Assembly: GCA_958452935.1 (NCBI GenBank)
Contig: CAUDVX010000006.1
Span: forward strand, 9,252-73,251
Direction: 5' to 3'
Origin: an uncultured Collinsella sp.
Lineage (GTDB): Bacteria > Actinomycetota > Coriobacteriia > Coriobacteriales > Coriobacteriaceae
Length of the DNA: 64,000 nucleotides
Positions within the stretch are counted from its first letter, which is position 1; each line of letters begins with the position of its first letter. Shown here piece after piece: positions 43,050 to 51,590 of this stretch. The translations under genes were made by a program, and so were the position numbers. The notes under the pieces were generated by a model that made no database searches, was not told where the DNA came from, and saw only the letters and a list, made by a program, of their open reading frames with translations.

Positions 43050-44711
43050 ATGATTGCAAAGACCATTCGCACCTGTTTTCCGATCGCTGCGGCTGCCGTT
43101 TCCGAAAAGGCCGAGGAGATCAACAAGCTCAACGTCTTCCCCGTACCCGACGGTGACACCGGCACCAATATGTCGCTCACGCTCGCCTCGGTGACCAAGG
43201 AGCTTTCCGCCCTTCCCGCCGATGCCGACATGGAGGCCATTGCTGGTGCCATCACCCACGGCTCCCTGATGGGCGCCCGCGGCAACTCCGGTGTCATCAC
43301 CTCGCAGATTCTGCGTGGCGTGGCCGAGGGCCTTGTCTCTGCCGATGAGCCCATTACGTCCGCCAATATCGCCTTCGCCTTCCGCCGTGCCGTCAAGGTC
43401 GCCTTCCAGGCCGTCCGCAAGCCCATCGAGGGCACGATTCTCACGGTGCTGCGTGATGTCTCGACCAAGGCCGACGAGTGCGAAAAGAAGAAGTTCTCGG
43501 CCGAGGACGCGCTCGATGCTATCGTCGTCGAGGCCTACCAGTCCGTCGCCCGCACGCCCGATTTGCTGCCCGTTCTGAAGGAGAACGGAGTGGTCGACTC
43601 CGGCGCTTTTGGCTTTGCCATCTTCCTTGAGAACTTTGTTGCCGCCGCGCTTGGTCGCAGCACCGTTGTCGAGGATTTCTCCGCCACGTTTGATTCCGCT
43701 GGCTCTGCCCGTGACGCGGCCCTTGGTCGCGTTGAGATCGAGGCTAACGACGACTGGGAGGGCTCGGAGTTCCGCTACTGCAACGAGTTCCTCTTTAAGG
43801 CCGATGCCCCCTTTGACGAGGACGAGTGCCTTAAGTTCCTAGGTTCCATGGGCGACTGCGAGCTGCTCGTGGGTGCCTACCCCGACTACAAGATCCACGT
43901 GCACTCCAACACCCCCAACCTGGTGCTCGAGCATATGCTGCAACTTGGTCAGATCTACGAGGTCTTTATCCACAACATGGAGATGGAGGCCCACGACCGT
44001 ACCGCTAAGATCCACGAGGACCAGGAGAAGGCCGCCGAGCCCGCCAAGGCGCTGGGTTTTGTCGCCGTTGCCGCCGGTTCCGGCGAGGCCGATATCCTCA
44101 AGTCCCTCGGCGTCGATGTGATCGTGTCTGGTGGCCAGACCATGAACCCCTCGACCGCCGACTTGCTGGGCGCCGTCGACCAGGTCAACGCGACCTCGGT
44201 CATCATCCTGCCCAACAACGGCAACATCCGCATGGCTGCCGAGGCCGCTGCCTCCGCCTGCACCGACAAGAAGGTTGCCGTCGTTCCCACCAAGACCGTC
44301 CCGCAGGCCTTCTCCGCGCTGTTCGCGGTCCTGCCCGATTCCGAGCTCGAGGATGCTGTTGCCGCCATGGTCGATGCCATCAGCGAGGTCCGCGATGGCG
44401 AGGTCACCCGCGCCGTTCGCGACTCCAGCGCTTCTGACGGCTCGCCGATTCACTCCGGTGACGTCATGGGCATCATCGCCGGCTCCATCGATGTGGTCGG
44501 CTCCGACGTGAAGCAGGTCACGCTCGACTGCATCAACCGTATGCAGGAGGAAGAGGAGGGCGACGCGTTGACGATTCTGGCCGGCGAGGAACTGTCCGAT
44601 GAGGCCTTCCAGGAGATCGTCGACGCTATCGAGGAGGCTCAGCCCGATCTGGAGATCGATGCCCATCGTGGCGAGCAGCCGCTCTATCCCGTGATCTTCT
44701 CGATCGAGTAG
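43050..44711 (+). CDS. DAK2/DegV-associated fatty-acid kinase-like protein (YloV/FakA)
   Basis: This 553-residue protein has an N-terminal DhaL kinase domain with NVFPVPDGDTGTNMSLTL (about 30-47) and GARGNSGVITSQILRG (about 75-90), carrying the aspartates that bind magnesium-ATP. A middle domain and a C-terminal FakA-like domain follow (VSGGQTMNPSTADLLGAV, ILPNNGNIRMAA). In staphylococci FakA phosphorylates fatty acids presented by FakB; the FakB partner is not in this window. Proximity to plsX, which makes acyl-phosphate, is suggestive. Confidence 0.9.
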   Translation: MIAKTIRTCFPIAAAAVSEKAEEINKLNVFPVPDGDTGTNMSLTLASVTKELSALPADADMEAIAGAITHGSLMGARGNSGVITSQILRGVAEGLVSADEPITSANIAFAFRRAVKVAFQAVRKPIEGTILTVLRDVSTKADECEKKKFSAEDALDAIVVEAYQSVARTPDLLPVLKENGVVDSGAFGFAIFLENFVAAALGRSTVVEDFSATFDSAGSARDAALGRVEIEANDDWEGSEFRYCNEFLFKADAPFDEDECLKFLGSMGDCELLVGAYPDYKIHVHSNTPNLVLEHMLQLGQIYEVFIHNMEMEAHDRTAKIHEDQEKAAEPAKALGFVAVAAGSGEADILKSLGVDVIVSGGQTMNPSTADLLGAVDQVNATSVIILPNNGNIRMAAEAAASACTDKKVAVVPTKTVPQAFSALFAVLPDSELEDAVAAMVDAISEVRDGEVTRAVRDSSASDGSPIHSGDVMGIIAGSIDVVGSDVKQVTLDCINRMQEEEEGDALTILAGEELSDEAFQEIVDAIEEAQPDLEIDAHRGEQPLYPVIFSIE

Positions 44712-44720
44712 GCTCTGCCT

Positions 44721-46898
44721 ATGTCCGAGCTGTGCTCCGTGCCGCGCGTCTCGGAGCGCTTTGCCCAGAGCAATGCGCTCGACGAGGATATCGCGCGACT
44801 CAAATTTGTTTCGGGTAAACGTGAGGAGGCCCTTCGCCGTCTGGGAATTCGGACGGTGGGGGACCTCCTCCTCCATATTCCTCATCGCTACCTGGACTTT
44901 ACTCGCTCGTGGTCCATCGAGATGGCGCCCATCGGTACCGTGTGCACCATCATCGCCACGGTCGACCGTATTGTCCAAAAGCAGCCCCGTCCGCGTATGC
45001 AGGTGACTGAGGTCTCGCTCGTGGACGAGACGGGCGTGCTGCAAGTCGCCTTTTTCCGTCAGCCCTGGATTGCCCAACAGCTTAAGCAGGGTGACCGCCT
45101 GGCCGTTATGGGCAAGGTCGAATTTGCCTATGGCTTTAAGCAGATGGCCTCGCCCCATTTTGAAAAGCTCGAGGACGGGCGCGCCGCCGGTACCATTTTG
45201 CCGGTCCACTACGTAAGTGACGGCGTGAGTCAGGCATGGATGCGCCGTATCGTGAGCGGTGCGCTCGAAGTGGTCGCCAATCCGTTCGATCCCATTCCCG
45301 CGCCGCTGCGCGCAAAGCGGAAGCTCATGAGCAATGCCCGTGCGCTGCGCTCGATCCACTTTCCCTCGAGCATGGCCGAGCGCGACATCGCGCGCCGGCG
45401 TTTTGCCTACGAGGAGTGTCTCTACTTGCAGCTCGCGCTGCGTCTGCGCAACGATGGCGGTATGGTCGACGTGGTGCCTTATGCGCATGCCGCGGGCGAG
45501 CATTTGACTGCGCTTAAACAGGCCCTGCCGTTTTCGCTGAGCGATGAGCAGGAGGCTGCATTTCAAGACATCCTGCATGACATGTGCGATGGCGGTCGCG
45601 TGATGAACCGTCTGCTGCTGGGCGACGTCGGTACCGGTAAGACCGCCGTTGCCGCCTGCGCATTGGCGGTTGCGGCCGATAGCGGCACTCAGGCCTGCGT
45701 TATGGCGCCCACGGGCGTGTTGGCGCGTCAATATGCCGATAAGACCGGCCCCTTGCTCTCGCAGGCTGGCATAACCTGGGCGCTCCTGACGGGCGCCACG
45801 CCGGCGGCCGAGCGTGAACAGATTCATGCGCGGCTCCAGTCTGGCGAGCTCGACGTGCTCTTTGGTACCCATGCGGTGCTTTCGGAGAACGTCACGTTCA
45901 AGCATTTGTCGCTTGTGGTGATCGACGAGCAGCACCGCTTTGGCGTGGGCCAGCGTAACGCTCTACGCGCAAAAGGCCCGGGTGCCGACTTGTTGGTCAT
46001 GACTGCCACGCCGATCCCGCGCACGCTGGCGCTTTCGGTGTACGGCGACCTGGATACGAGCATCATCCGCCATCGTCCCGTTCCGGGTGCCGGCGTGACG
46101 ACGCGCGTTCTCACCGAGCCGAGTCGCGACCTGGCCTATGGCGCCATTCGCGAGGCGCACGAAAAGGGGCAGCAAGCCTATGTGATCTGTCCGCTCGTGG
46201 AGCCGAGCGATTCGGCCGATGAGCTCGAAGACGTACCCGGCATCGCTCGCGACGACGAAGGCCGCGTGACCGTGCCCGTGCCGTTGCATGACACGGCGAC
46301 CGAGCTCGATCGCCTTCGTCTGGCATTACCGGGGCTTACCATCGAGCGTCTTCATGGCCGCATGCCGGCGGGGGAGAAGGACCGGGTCATCGATGCCTTT
46401 AAGCGTGGCGAGATCGATGTGCTCGTCTCGACCACGGTGGTCGAGGTGGGCGTTGACGTGCCCAACGCCACCGTCATGGTCATCGAGAATGGCGAGCGCT
46501 TTGGTTTGGCGGCTTTGCACCAGCTGCGCGGGCGCGTAGGCCGCGGCAGCGTGTCGGGTACGTGCCTGGTCATGACGCACTCCAAGGGCAACGGCGGCGC
46601 GTCGGCGGCACAAGACCGCCTCCAGTCGCTCGAGAAGACCTCGGACGGCTTTACGCTCGCCCAGATGGACCTGCGTCTGCGCCACGAGGGCGAAATCCTG
46701 GGTTACCGCCAGCATGGCGGCGTGACCTTGCGCTTTGTTGACCTCGATGCCGACGAGGAATTGATCGAGTGGGCCCATTTGGACGCGGTCGAGCTCTTGC
46801 GGTATGCTTGCAATCTTGACTCCGTGGCGACGCGCCCCTTGCGCGACGCGGTCGCCACGCGGTATCGACACATCTTTAAGGAGGTCAGCGGAGGATGA
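44721..46898 (+). CDS. recG: ATP-dependent DNA helicase RecG
   Basis: This 725-residue helicase remodels stalled forks and branched DNA. The N-terminal wedge/OB domain contains GIRTVGDLLLHIPHRYLD. The motor domain has Walker A LLGDVGTGKTAVA, motif II DEQHRFGVGQR, motif III MTATPIPRTLAL and motif VI QLRGRVGRG. The start is ATG 44721, nine bases after the DAK gene. The end overlaps rsmD by four bases. The recG-rsmD-coaD order is widely conserved. Confidence 0.96.
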   Translation: MSELCSVPRVSERFAQSNALDEDIARLKFVSGKREEALRRLGIRTVGDLLLHIPHRYLDFTRSWSIEMAPIGTVCTIIATVDRIVQKQPRPRMQVTEVSLVDETGVLQVAFFRQPWIAQQLKQGDRLAVMGKVEFAYGFKQMASPHFEKLEDGRAAGTILPVHYVSDGVSQAWMRRIVSGALEVVANPFDPIPAPLRAKRKLMSNARALRSIHFPSSMAERDIARRRFAYEECLYLQLALRLRNDGGMVDVVPYAHAAGEHLTALKQALPFSLSDEQEAAFQDILHDMCDGGRVMNRLLLGDVGTGKTAVAACALAVAADSGTQACVMAPTGVLARQYADKTGPLLSQAGITWALLTGATPAAEREQIHARLQSGELDVLFGTHAVLSENVTFKHLSLVVIDEQHRFGVGQRNALRAKGPGADLLVMTATPIPRTLALSVYGDLDTSIIRHRPVPGAGVTTRVLTEPSRDLAYGAIREAHEKGQQAYVICPLVEPSDSADELEDVPGIARDDEGRVTVPVPLHDTATELDRLRLALPGLTIERLHGRMPAGEKDRVIDAFKRGEIDVLVSTTVVEVGVDVPNATVMVIENGERFGLAALHQLRGRVGRGSVSGTCLVMTHSKGNGGASAAQDRLQSLEKTSDGFTLAQMDLRLRHEGEILGYRQHGGVTLRFVDLDADEELIEWAHLDAVELLRYACNLDSVATRPLRDAVATRYRHIFKEVSGG

Positions 46899-47524
46899 GA
46901 ATCATCGGCGGCGAATGGCGCGGTCGTAAGATCGAGGAGCCCCGTGGTCGCGATGTCACCCGCCCCACGACCGATCGCGTGCGCGAGGCGTGCGCATCTA
47001 TGGTCATGTCGGCATTCGACTTCGATCTGGACGAGGTCCGCGTGCTGGATGCCTTTGGCGGCTCCGGCGCCTTGGGCATTGAGATGCTCTCGCGTGGCGC
47101 CCGCTCGCTCACCACGTTCGAGATCGATCGCAACGCTGCTCGTCTGATTACCAAGAATATCGAATCGCTCTGCCGCGACCGTGCGCGTTGGCGCGTGGTG
47201 ACGGGTGACGTGCTGGCAAGCGCTTCGCGCGGCCGCGTGCCGGGCGGTCCCTTTGACCTGGTCCTGCTCGATCCGCCCTATGCTTTTGGCGCTGAGCCGG
47301 TCGAGGAGCTGCTGCAGAACCTGGCTCAGCAAGGCTTGCTGGCGCAGGGTGCCTACGCGCTCTTTGAGCACGCTGCCGCCGACGCGGGCGCTCACCCGAC
47401 CGGTTTTGAGACCGTGCGCGAGAAGCGCTACGGCATAACTTCGGTTGACCTGCTTCGTTGGGTTGGCAACGGCGAGGATGATAGCAACGATAGCGACGCA
47501 CCCACGGAGGATGCCCATGAGTGA
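46895..47524 (+). CDS. rsmD: 16S rRNA m2G966 methyltransferase RsmD
   Basis: This 209-residue Rossmann methyltransferase has MRIIGGEWRGRKIEEPRGRD at the N-terminus, the SAM motif LDAFGGSGALGIEMLSRGA and the catalytic DPPY motif in LVLLDPPYAFG. It is slightly longer than usual because of an acidic C-terminal tail. Its stop lies inside the start of coaD. Confidence 0.94.
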   Translation: MRIIGGEWRGRKIEEPRGRDVTRPTTDRVREACASMVMSAFDFDLDEVRVLDAFGGSGALGIEMLSRGARSLTTFEIDRNAARLITKNIESLCRDRARWRVVTGDVLASASRGRVPGGPFDLVLLDPPYAFGAEPVEELLQNLAQQGLLAQGAYALFEHAAADAGAHPTGFETVREKRYGITSVDLLRWVGNGEDDSNDSDAPTEDAHE

Positions 47525-48014
47525 CACCATTAACCGCGTAATCGTCCCGGGCACCTTCGATCCCATCACGTTTGGCCATATCGATGTCATCCGCCGCGCC
47601 CGCCGCATCTTTCCCAGCGTGATCGTTGCCGTTGCCGAGTCGCAGGGCAAAAACGGCGTCGGCACCACGTTTATGCTCGACGAGCGCGTGGCGCTTGCCC
47701 GTGAAGCGCTCGGTGATATTGACGGCGTCGAGGTGCTGCCCTTCACCGGTCTCTTGGTCGATTTTGCCCGCGAACAGGGAGCAGGAGCCGTGGTCAAGGG
47801 TCTGCGTGCCATGACCGACTTTGAGTACGAGCTGCAGCAGGCCGACCTCAACTACCGCCTGGACAACGAGCTGGAGTCCATCTTTGTCATGAGTGCGCCG
47901 CAGTACGGCTATATCTCGAGCTCGGTGGTTCGCCAGATTGCCTCGCTCGGCAGCGACGTCTCTAATTTTGTTCCGTCCAATGTGGTCAAGGCGCTCAAAC
48001 ATCGCTTTTCGTGA
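47517..48014 (+). CDS. coaD: Phosphopantetheine adenylyltransferase
   Basis: This 165-residue enzyme makes dephospho-CoA from 4'-phosphopantetheine and ATP. It has the nucleotidyl-transferase T/HxGH motif in VPGTFDPITFGHIDVI, the family segments VVKGLRAMTDFEYE and YISSSVVRQIASLG, and the usual length. ATG 47517 follows GGAGG by six bases and overlaps rsmD. Confidence 0.95.
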   Translation: MSDTINRVIVPGTFDPITFGHIDVIRRARRIFPSVIVAVAESQGKNGVGTTFMLDERVALAREALGDIDGVEVLPFTGLLVDFAREQGAGAVVKGLRAMTDFEYELQQADLNYRLDNELESIFVMSAPQYGYISSSVVRQIASLGSDVSNFVPSNVVKALKHRFS

Positions 48015-48082
48015 CGTTTTTTAATGCCTGGTGGCATGTGGTAAACTAACACGATGATATGTTACCTATGAAAGGAGACCGG

Positions 48083-48580
48083 ATGCCGGGCGAGAATTTT
48101 CCTGGCGACAGGATCGTGAGTCTTGTCGACGAGCTCGAGGGGCTCATCGAAGAGGCTAAGACGCCGTTCGGCAAGAACGCCCAGATGAAGGTTATCGACG
48201 CCGACGTCTTCTTTAACATCCTCGACGAGATCCGCATGAGCTATCCCGAGGAATGGCAGAAGTCCCGCCGTATCCTCAAGGAGCGCGAGGAGCTTATGGC
48301 TTCCGCCGCCGCTCAGGCCGATTCCATCATCGCCGATGCTCAGCAGCAGGCCCTCACCATTGCCGGTGAGCAGGAGATCGTCCGCTTAGCGCAGCAGCAG
48401 GCCGACGACATTCGCGACCGTGCCCAGCAGTACGAGCGCGAGACGCGCTATGCCGCCGAGGACTACGCCGAGCAGGTCTTTACGCACCTCGAGGAGAACC
48501 TCAAGAGCCTGACCGGCACCGTCACCCGTTGCCGTCAGCAGCTCAACGAGGGTGCCGCCCAGCAGAATGGTCAGTGGTAA
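48083..48580 (+). CDS. DivIVA-like coiled-coil protein (SepIVA-type)
   Basis: This protein of about 165 residues starts PGENFPGDRIVSLVDELEGL, then a region resembling the DivIVA/SepIVA N-terminus (FFNILDEIRMSYPEEWQ). A long alanine/glutamine-rich coiled coil (about 75-150) follows. Placement directly before DUF177, rpmF and rnc matches the actinobacterial septation factor SepIVA (mycobacterial order SepIVA-DUF177-rnc-smc). It may help organise septal or polar growth. ATG 48083 follows AAAGGAG by five bases. Its TAA overlaps the next ATG. Confidence 0.75.
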   Translation: MPGENFPGDRIVSLVDELEGLIEEAKTPFGKNAQMKVIDADVFFNILDEIRMSYPEEWQKSRRILKEREELMASAAAQADSIIADAQQQALTIAGEQEIVRLAQQQADDIRDRAQQYERETRYAAEDYAEQVFTHLEENLKSLTGTVTRCRQQLNEGAAQQNGQW

Positions 48581-49134
48581 TGGCTGAGTTCCCGAGCGTT
48601 ACCGTCGATCTTTCCGAGCAGCTCGAGTTTCCCGGAGATTCGTATCCGCTGACCGGCAAGGTCGATGTCGCCACCTATACGGTGGGCGAGAAGGAGTACC
48701 AGCTGCAGGACGGCATTGACTACGACGTTGTCTTTACCAATGCCGGCACCGGTGTTCTGCTTACGGGCATGGTCCGCGCTCACGCAACCGGTGAGTGCGA
48801 CCGCTGCCTGGAGCCCGCTTCGTTTGATATTGCCGGCGAGATCGAGGAATTCTATCTCTTTAACGAGCCCGAGGACCCCGAGGCCTACGAAGACGGCTAC
48901 GAGCTGCTGGGCGAGGATCGCATCGTCGATTTGGGCGAGCCCATCAACGACGCGGTCGTCATGGACACGCCGTTCGTTGTCCTGTGCAAGCCCGATTGTC
49001 GCGGCCTGTGCCCCACCTGCGGCATCAATCTCAACGTCGAGCAATGCGATTGCGCCGCTCAAGCAGAGGCCGAATGGGCCGCTGCCACGGAAAATCCATT
49101 TGCAGCATTGAAGAATCTCAAGCTTGACGAGTAA
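48580..49134 (+). CDS. DUF177 (YceD) protein
   Basis: This 184-residue protein has the DUF177 core ATGECDRCLEP (about 68-78) and a C-terminal metal-like site CKPDCRGLCPTCG plus CDC. It ends NPFAALKNLK, the usual signature. YceD proteins are linked to 23S rRNA metabolism and always precede rpmF, as here. ATG 48580 overlaps the stop of the coiled-coil gene. Confidence 0.92.
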   Translation: MAEFPSVTVDLSEQLEFPGDSYPLTGKVDVATYTVGEKEYQLQDGIDYDVVFTNAGTGVLLTGMVRAHATGECDRCLEPASFDIAGEIEEFYLFNEPEDPEAYEDGYELLGEDRIVDLGEPINDAVVMDTPFVVLCKPDCRGLCPTCGINLNVEQCDCAAQAEAEWAAATENPFAALKNLKLDE

Positions 49135-49198
49135 AACTGTGGTAGTATCGCTACTTGCGCGTAATCGCCACACTGGATAGTTCATAAGGAAGGTCACT

Positions 49199-49378
49199 AT
49201 GCCCGTACCTAAACAAAAGCAGGGTCGTATCCGCACTCACACCCGCCGTTCCGCCAACATGAAGATCTCGGCTGCGGCTCAGTCCACGTGCCCCCGTTGC
49301 GGCGCTGTCAAGCTCCCGCACCACGTGTGCCCCAGCTGCGGTTTCTACAAGGACCGCGAGGTTATCGTTACCGAGTAA
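49199..49378 (+). CDS. rpmF: Ribosomal protein bL32
   Basis: This 59-residue ribosomal protein starts MPVPKQKQGRIRTHTRRSAN and has the zinc-binding pairs CPRCG and CPSCG separated by nine residues, then FYKDREVIV. The zinc-containing form suggests adequate zinc supply or a paralogue elsewhere. ATG 49199 follows AAGGAAG. It is followed by a hairpin terminator before plsX. Confidence 0.96.
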   Translation: MPVPKQKQGRIRTHTRRSANMKISAAAQSTCPRCGAVKLPHHVCPSCGFYKDREVIVTE

Positions 49379-49418
49379 CTGTATACTCTGGATGCGATGC
49401 CGTTCCAACTGGAACCAC

Positions 49419-49449
49419 AATGGCCGGCTCAATGAGTCGGCCATTTTTG
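49419..49449 (+). terminator. Terminator after rpmF
   Basis: AATGGCCG / CGGCCATT, extended by CTC/GAG inside around an AAT loop, is followed by TTTTG. It lies between rpmF and plsX, so read-through or a separate promoter must feed plsX. Confidence 0.85.
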
Positions 49450-49465
49450 TATAAGGAGCATGTAT

Positions 49466-50485
49466 ATGAGTAACGTTCGCGTTTGTGTAGACGTTGTGGG
49501 CGGAGACGAGAAGCCTCAGGTTGTCCTCGACGGTATCGAGGCGGCGCTTGCGGCGGATCCCGATATCGAGGTCATAGCCGTCGGTCCCGCAGAGATCGTG
49601 AACCCCTTTGCCGCGGCTCACGCTCGCGTTGAGGCCTTGGAGGCGCCCGATGTTATCGCCATGGATGACGATCCCATTCGAGCCGTGATGACCAAGCGCA
49701 AGTCCTCGATCGTGCTTGCCTGTCGCGCTATCAAGAAGGGTAACGCGGATGCGTTCTTCTCTGCCGGCTCCACTGGCGCCATGACCGCTGCCGCTACCGC
49801 CTACGTGACGCCGTTTAGGTATCAGGCCGAGGGCAAGAAGCAGCCGGTGCGTCCGTGCCTCACCAATGCACTGCCCAACCGCGCCGGCGGCCTGACGGTC
49901 CTGTGCGACATGGGCGCCAACCCCGATGTCGAGGTCGACGACATGGTGCGTTTTGCCCAGATGGGTAGCGCCTATGCGCGCGTCGTCTTGGGCATTGAGC
50001 ATCCCCGCGTCGGTCTGCTCGGCAACGGCACTGAGGATGAGAAGGGCTCCAACTTTACCAAGGCGTGCTTCCCTGCCATGAAGGCCGCCGTTCCCGGCTT
50101 TGTGGGCAACTGCGAGGGTACCGACCTGACCTCGGGTAACTTTGACGTCGTCGTTGCCGATGGCATGTCGGGCAACATCGCGCTCAAGGCAACCGAGGGC
50201 GCCGCTAAGTTTTTGCTGCAAGAGCTCAAGGGTGCCTTTATGGCTTCGCTCGGCACCAAGATCGCCGCGCTGCTCATCAAAAAGCAGATGCGCGAGATCA
50301 AGGCAAAGCTCTCGGGCGATGCCAAAGGCGGTGCCATTCTGCTGGGCCTGCGTGGCGTGGTCCTGATCGGCCACGGTGCTACCTCGGTCGAGGCCGTCAA
50401 AAACGGTACGCTTGCCGCTGCGGAGGCCGTGCGCGCCGGGCTGGTCGAGAACGTTGCCAACTCTATGGACGGCATCGTTTTGTAG
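49466..50485 (+). CDS. plsX: Phosphate acyltransferase PlsX
   Basis: This 339-residue enzyme converts acyl-ACP to acyl-phosphate for membrane phospholipid synthesis. Family motifs: the N-terminal DVVGGDEKP (the usual DAMGGD is varied), FFSAGSTGAMTAA, LCDMGANPDVEV, LLGNGTEDEKGS and VVVADGMSGNIALKATEG. ATG 49466 is chosen because AAGGAG is seven bases upstream; ATG 49460 is too close to it. acpP follows, its protein partner. Confidence 0.93.
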   Translation: MSNVRVCVDVVGGDEKPQVVLDGIEAALAADPDIEVIAVGPAEIVNPFAAAHARVEALEAPDVIAMDDDPIRAVMTKRKSSIVLACRAIKKGNADAFFSAGSTGAMTAAATAYVTPFRYQAEGKKQPVRPCLTNALPNRAGGLTVLCDMGANPDVEVDDMVRFAQMGSAYARVVLGIEHPRVGLLGNGTEDEKGSNFTKACFPAMKAAVPGFVGNCEGTDLTSGNFDVVVADGMSGNIALKATEGAAKFLLQELKGAFMASLGTKIAALLIKKQMREIKAKLSGDAKGGAILLGLRGVVLIGHGATSVEAVKNGTLAAAEAVRAGLVENVANSMDGIVL

Positions 50486-50608
50486 GAGCGAGTTAGAGCG
50501 CTGTTATGTGCCTCGCGGCCTTCGTCGTGGGGTAGAATCAAAACCGTGACTGGCGTTGCGCTTGCGGTGCCAGCGCGTTGATGTTCACGCAATACGAGAG
50601 GAAGCGCT

Positions 50609-50851
50609 ATGGACCGCTCCGAAATCTTCGATAAGATCGCCGAAGTCGCCGCTGACGTTCTGGGCGTCGATGTCGCCGACATTAGCGACGAGACTACCTT
50701 TGACGATCTCGATGCCGATTCGCTTGAGCGTCTGCAGCTGGTGACGGCCATCGAGGACGAGTTCGACCTCGAGATCGATGACGAGACCCTGCTGTCGCTC
50801 AACTCTGTCGCCGACGCTGTCGACGCTATTGAAAACGCCAAGGAGGCCTAA
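50609..50851 (+). CDS. acpP: Acyl carrier protein
   Basis: This 80-residue acidic carrier has the phosphopantetheine serine (Ser38) in DADSLERLQL (the common DSLD is DSLE here), followed by EDEFDLEIDDE. It carries acyl chains for plsX and the fatty-acid enzymes, whose genes (fabD, fabG, fabF) are not in this window. It is followed after three bases by rnc. Confidence 0.95.
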   Translation: MDRSEIFDKIAEVAADVLGVDVADISDETTFDDLDADSLERLQLVTAIEDEFDLEIDDETLLSLNSVADAVDAIENAKEA

Positions 50852-50854
50852 GTC

Positions 50855-51580
50855 TTGGCTTTATCTCAACGACTCGCGCGCGCCCAGGAAATCCTGGGCC
50901 ACGAGTTCAATAACAAGGTGCTGCTGCGCGCGGCGCTCACGCACCCTTCTGCCGTGGAAGGTCAGCCCGTCTCGGCGAGCTATGAGCGCCTTGAGTTTTT
51001 GGGCGATTCCATTTTGGGCGCCGTGGTTGCCCGCTCGCTCTTTGAGTCCTATCCGGAGTTTGACGAGGGCAAGCTTACGCGCCTGAAGGTGTCGCTCGTC
51101 TCGGGCGCCACGCTGTCCGAGGTGTCCCATGAGCTGGGCATTGACGGCATCATTATCTTTGGTGCCTCCGAGACCGGCACGGGCGCGCGCGGCCTGCATT
51201 CGGCGCTCGAGAACGTCTACGAGTCGCTCGTGGGCGCCCTGTACCTGGATGCCGGCTGGGACGCTGCGGCGGAGTTCATCCACCGCACGCTTAAGCCGCA
51301 CCTGGCCTCCGAGCGTGCCGAGCATCCTGCGAACCCCAAGTCGTTTTTGCAGGAGTGCGTGCAGGCCGACGGCCACGAGCCTCCCGCGTATAAGCTGGTC
51401 GGCTCCGAGGGCCCCGCGCATGCGCCCACCTTTACCGCTGTGGTGCTCATCGACGGTATCCGCCAGGGCCGCGGCACCGGTTCCTCCAAGAAGGAAGCCG
51501 AGGGAGCCGCTGCGCTCGAGGCACTCGACCGCATGGGCTACACCACCAACGGCGTGATTCTCAACAAGAAGCCTGTTTAA
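50855..51580 (+). CDS. rnc: Ribonuclease III
   Basis: This 241-residue double-strand RNA endonuclease has the signature ERLEFLGDSIL (about residues 44-54) with catalytic carboxylates, ENVYESLVGALYLD (about 113-126) and a C-terminal dsRBD ending GTGSSKKEAEGAAALEAL. It starts at TTG 50855, eight bases after AGGAGG. The rnc-smc-ftsY-ffh order is common in Gram-positives. Confidence 0.95.
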   Translation: MALSQRLARAQEILGHEFNNKVLLRAALTHPSAVEGQPVSASYERLEFLGDSILGAVVARSLFESYPEFDEGKLTRLKVSLVSGATLSEVSHELGIDGIIIFGASETGTGARGLHSALENVYESLVGALYLDAGWDAAAEFIHRTLKPHLASERAEHPANPKSFLQECVQADGHEPPAYKLVGSEGPAHAPTFTAVVLIDGIRQGRGTGSSKKEAEGAAALEALDRMGYTTNGVILNKKPV

Positions 51581-51590
51581 GCGAGGAACC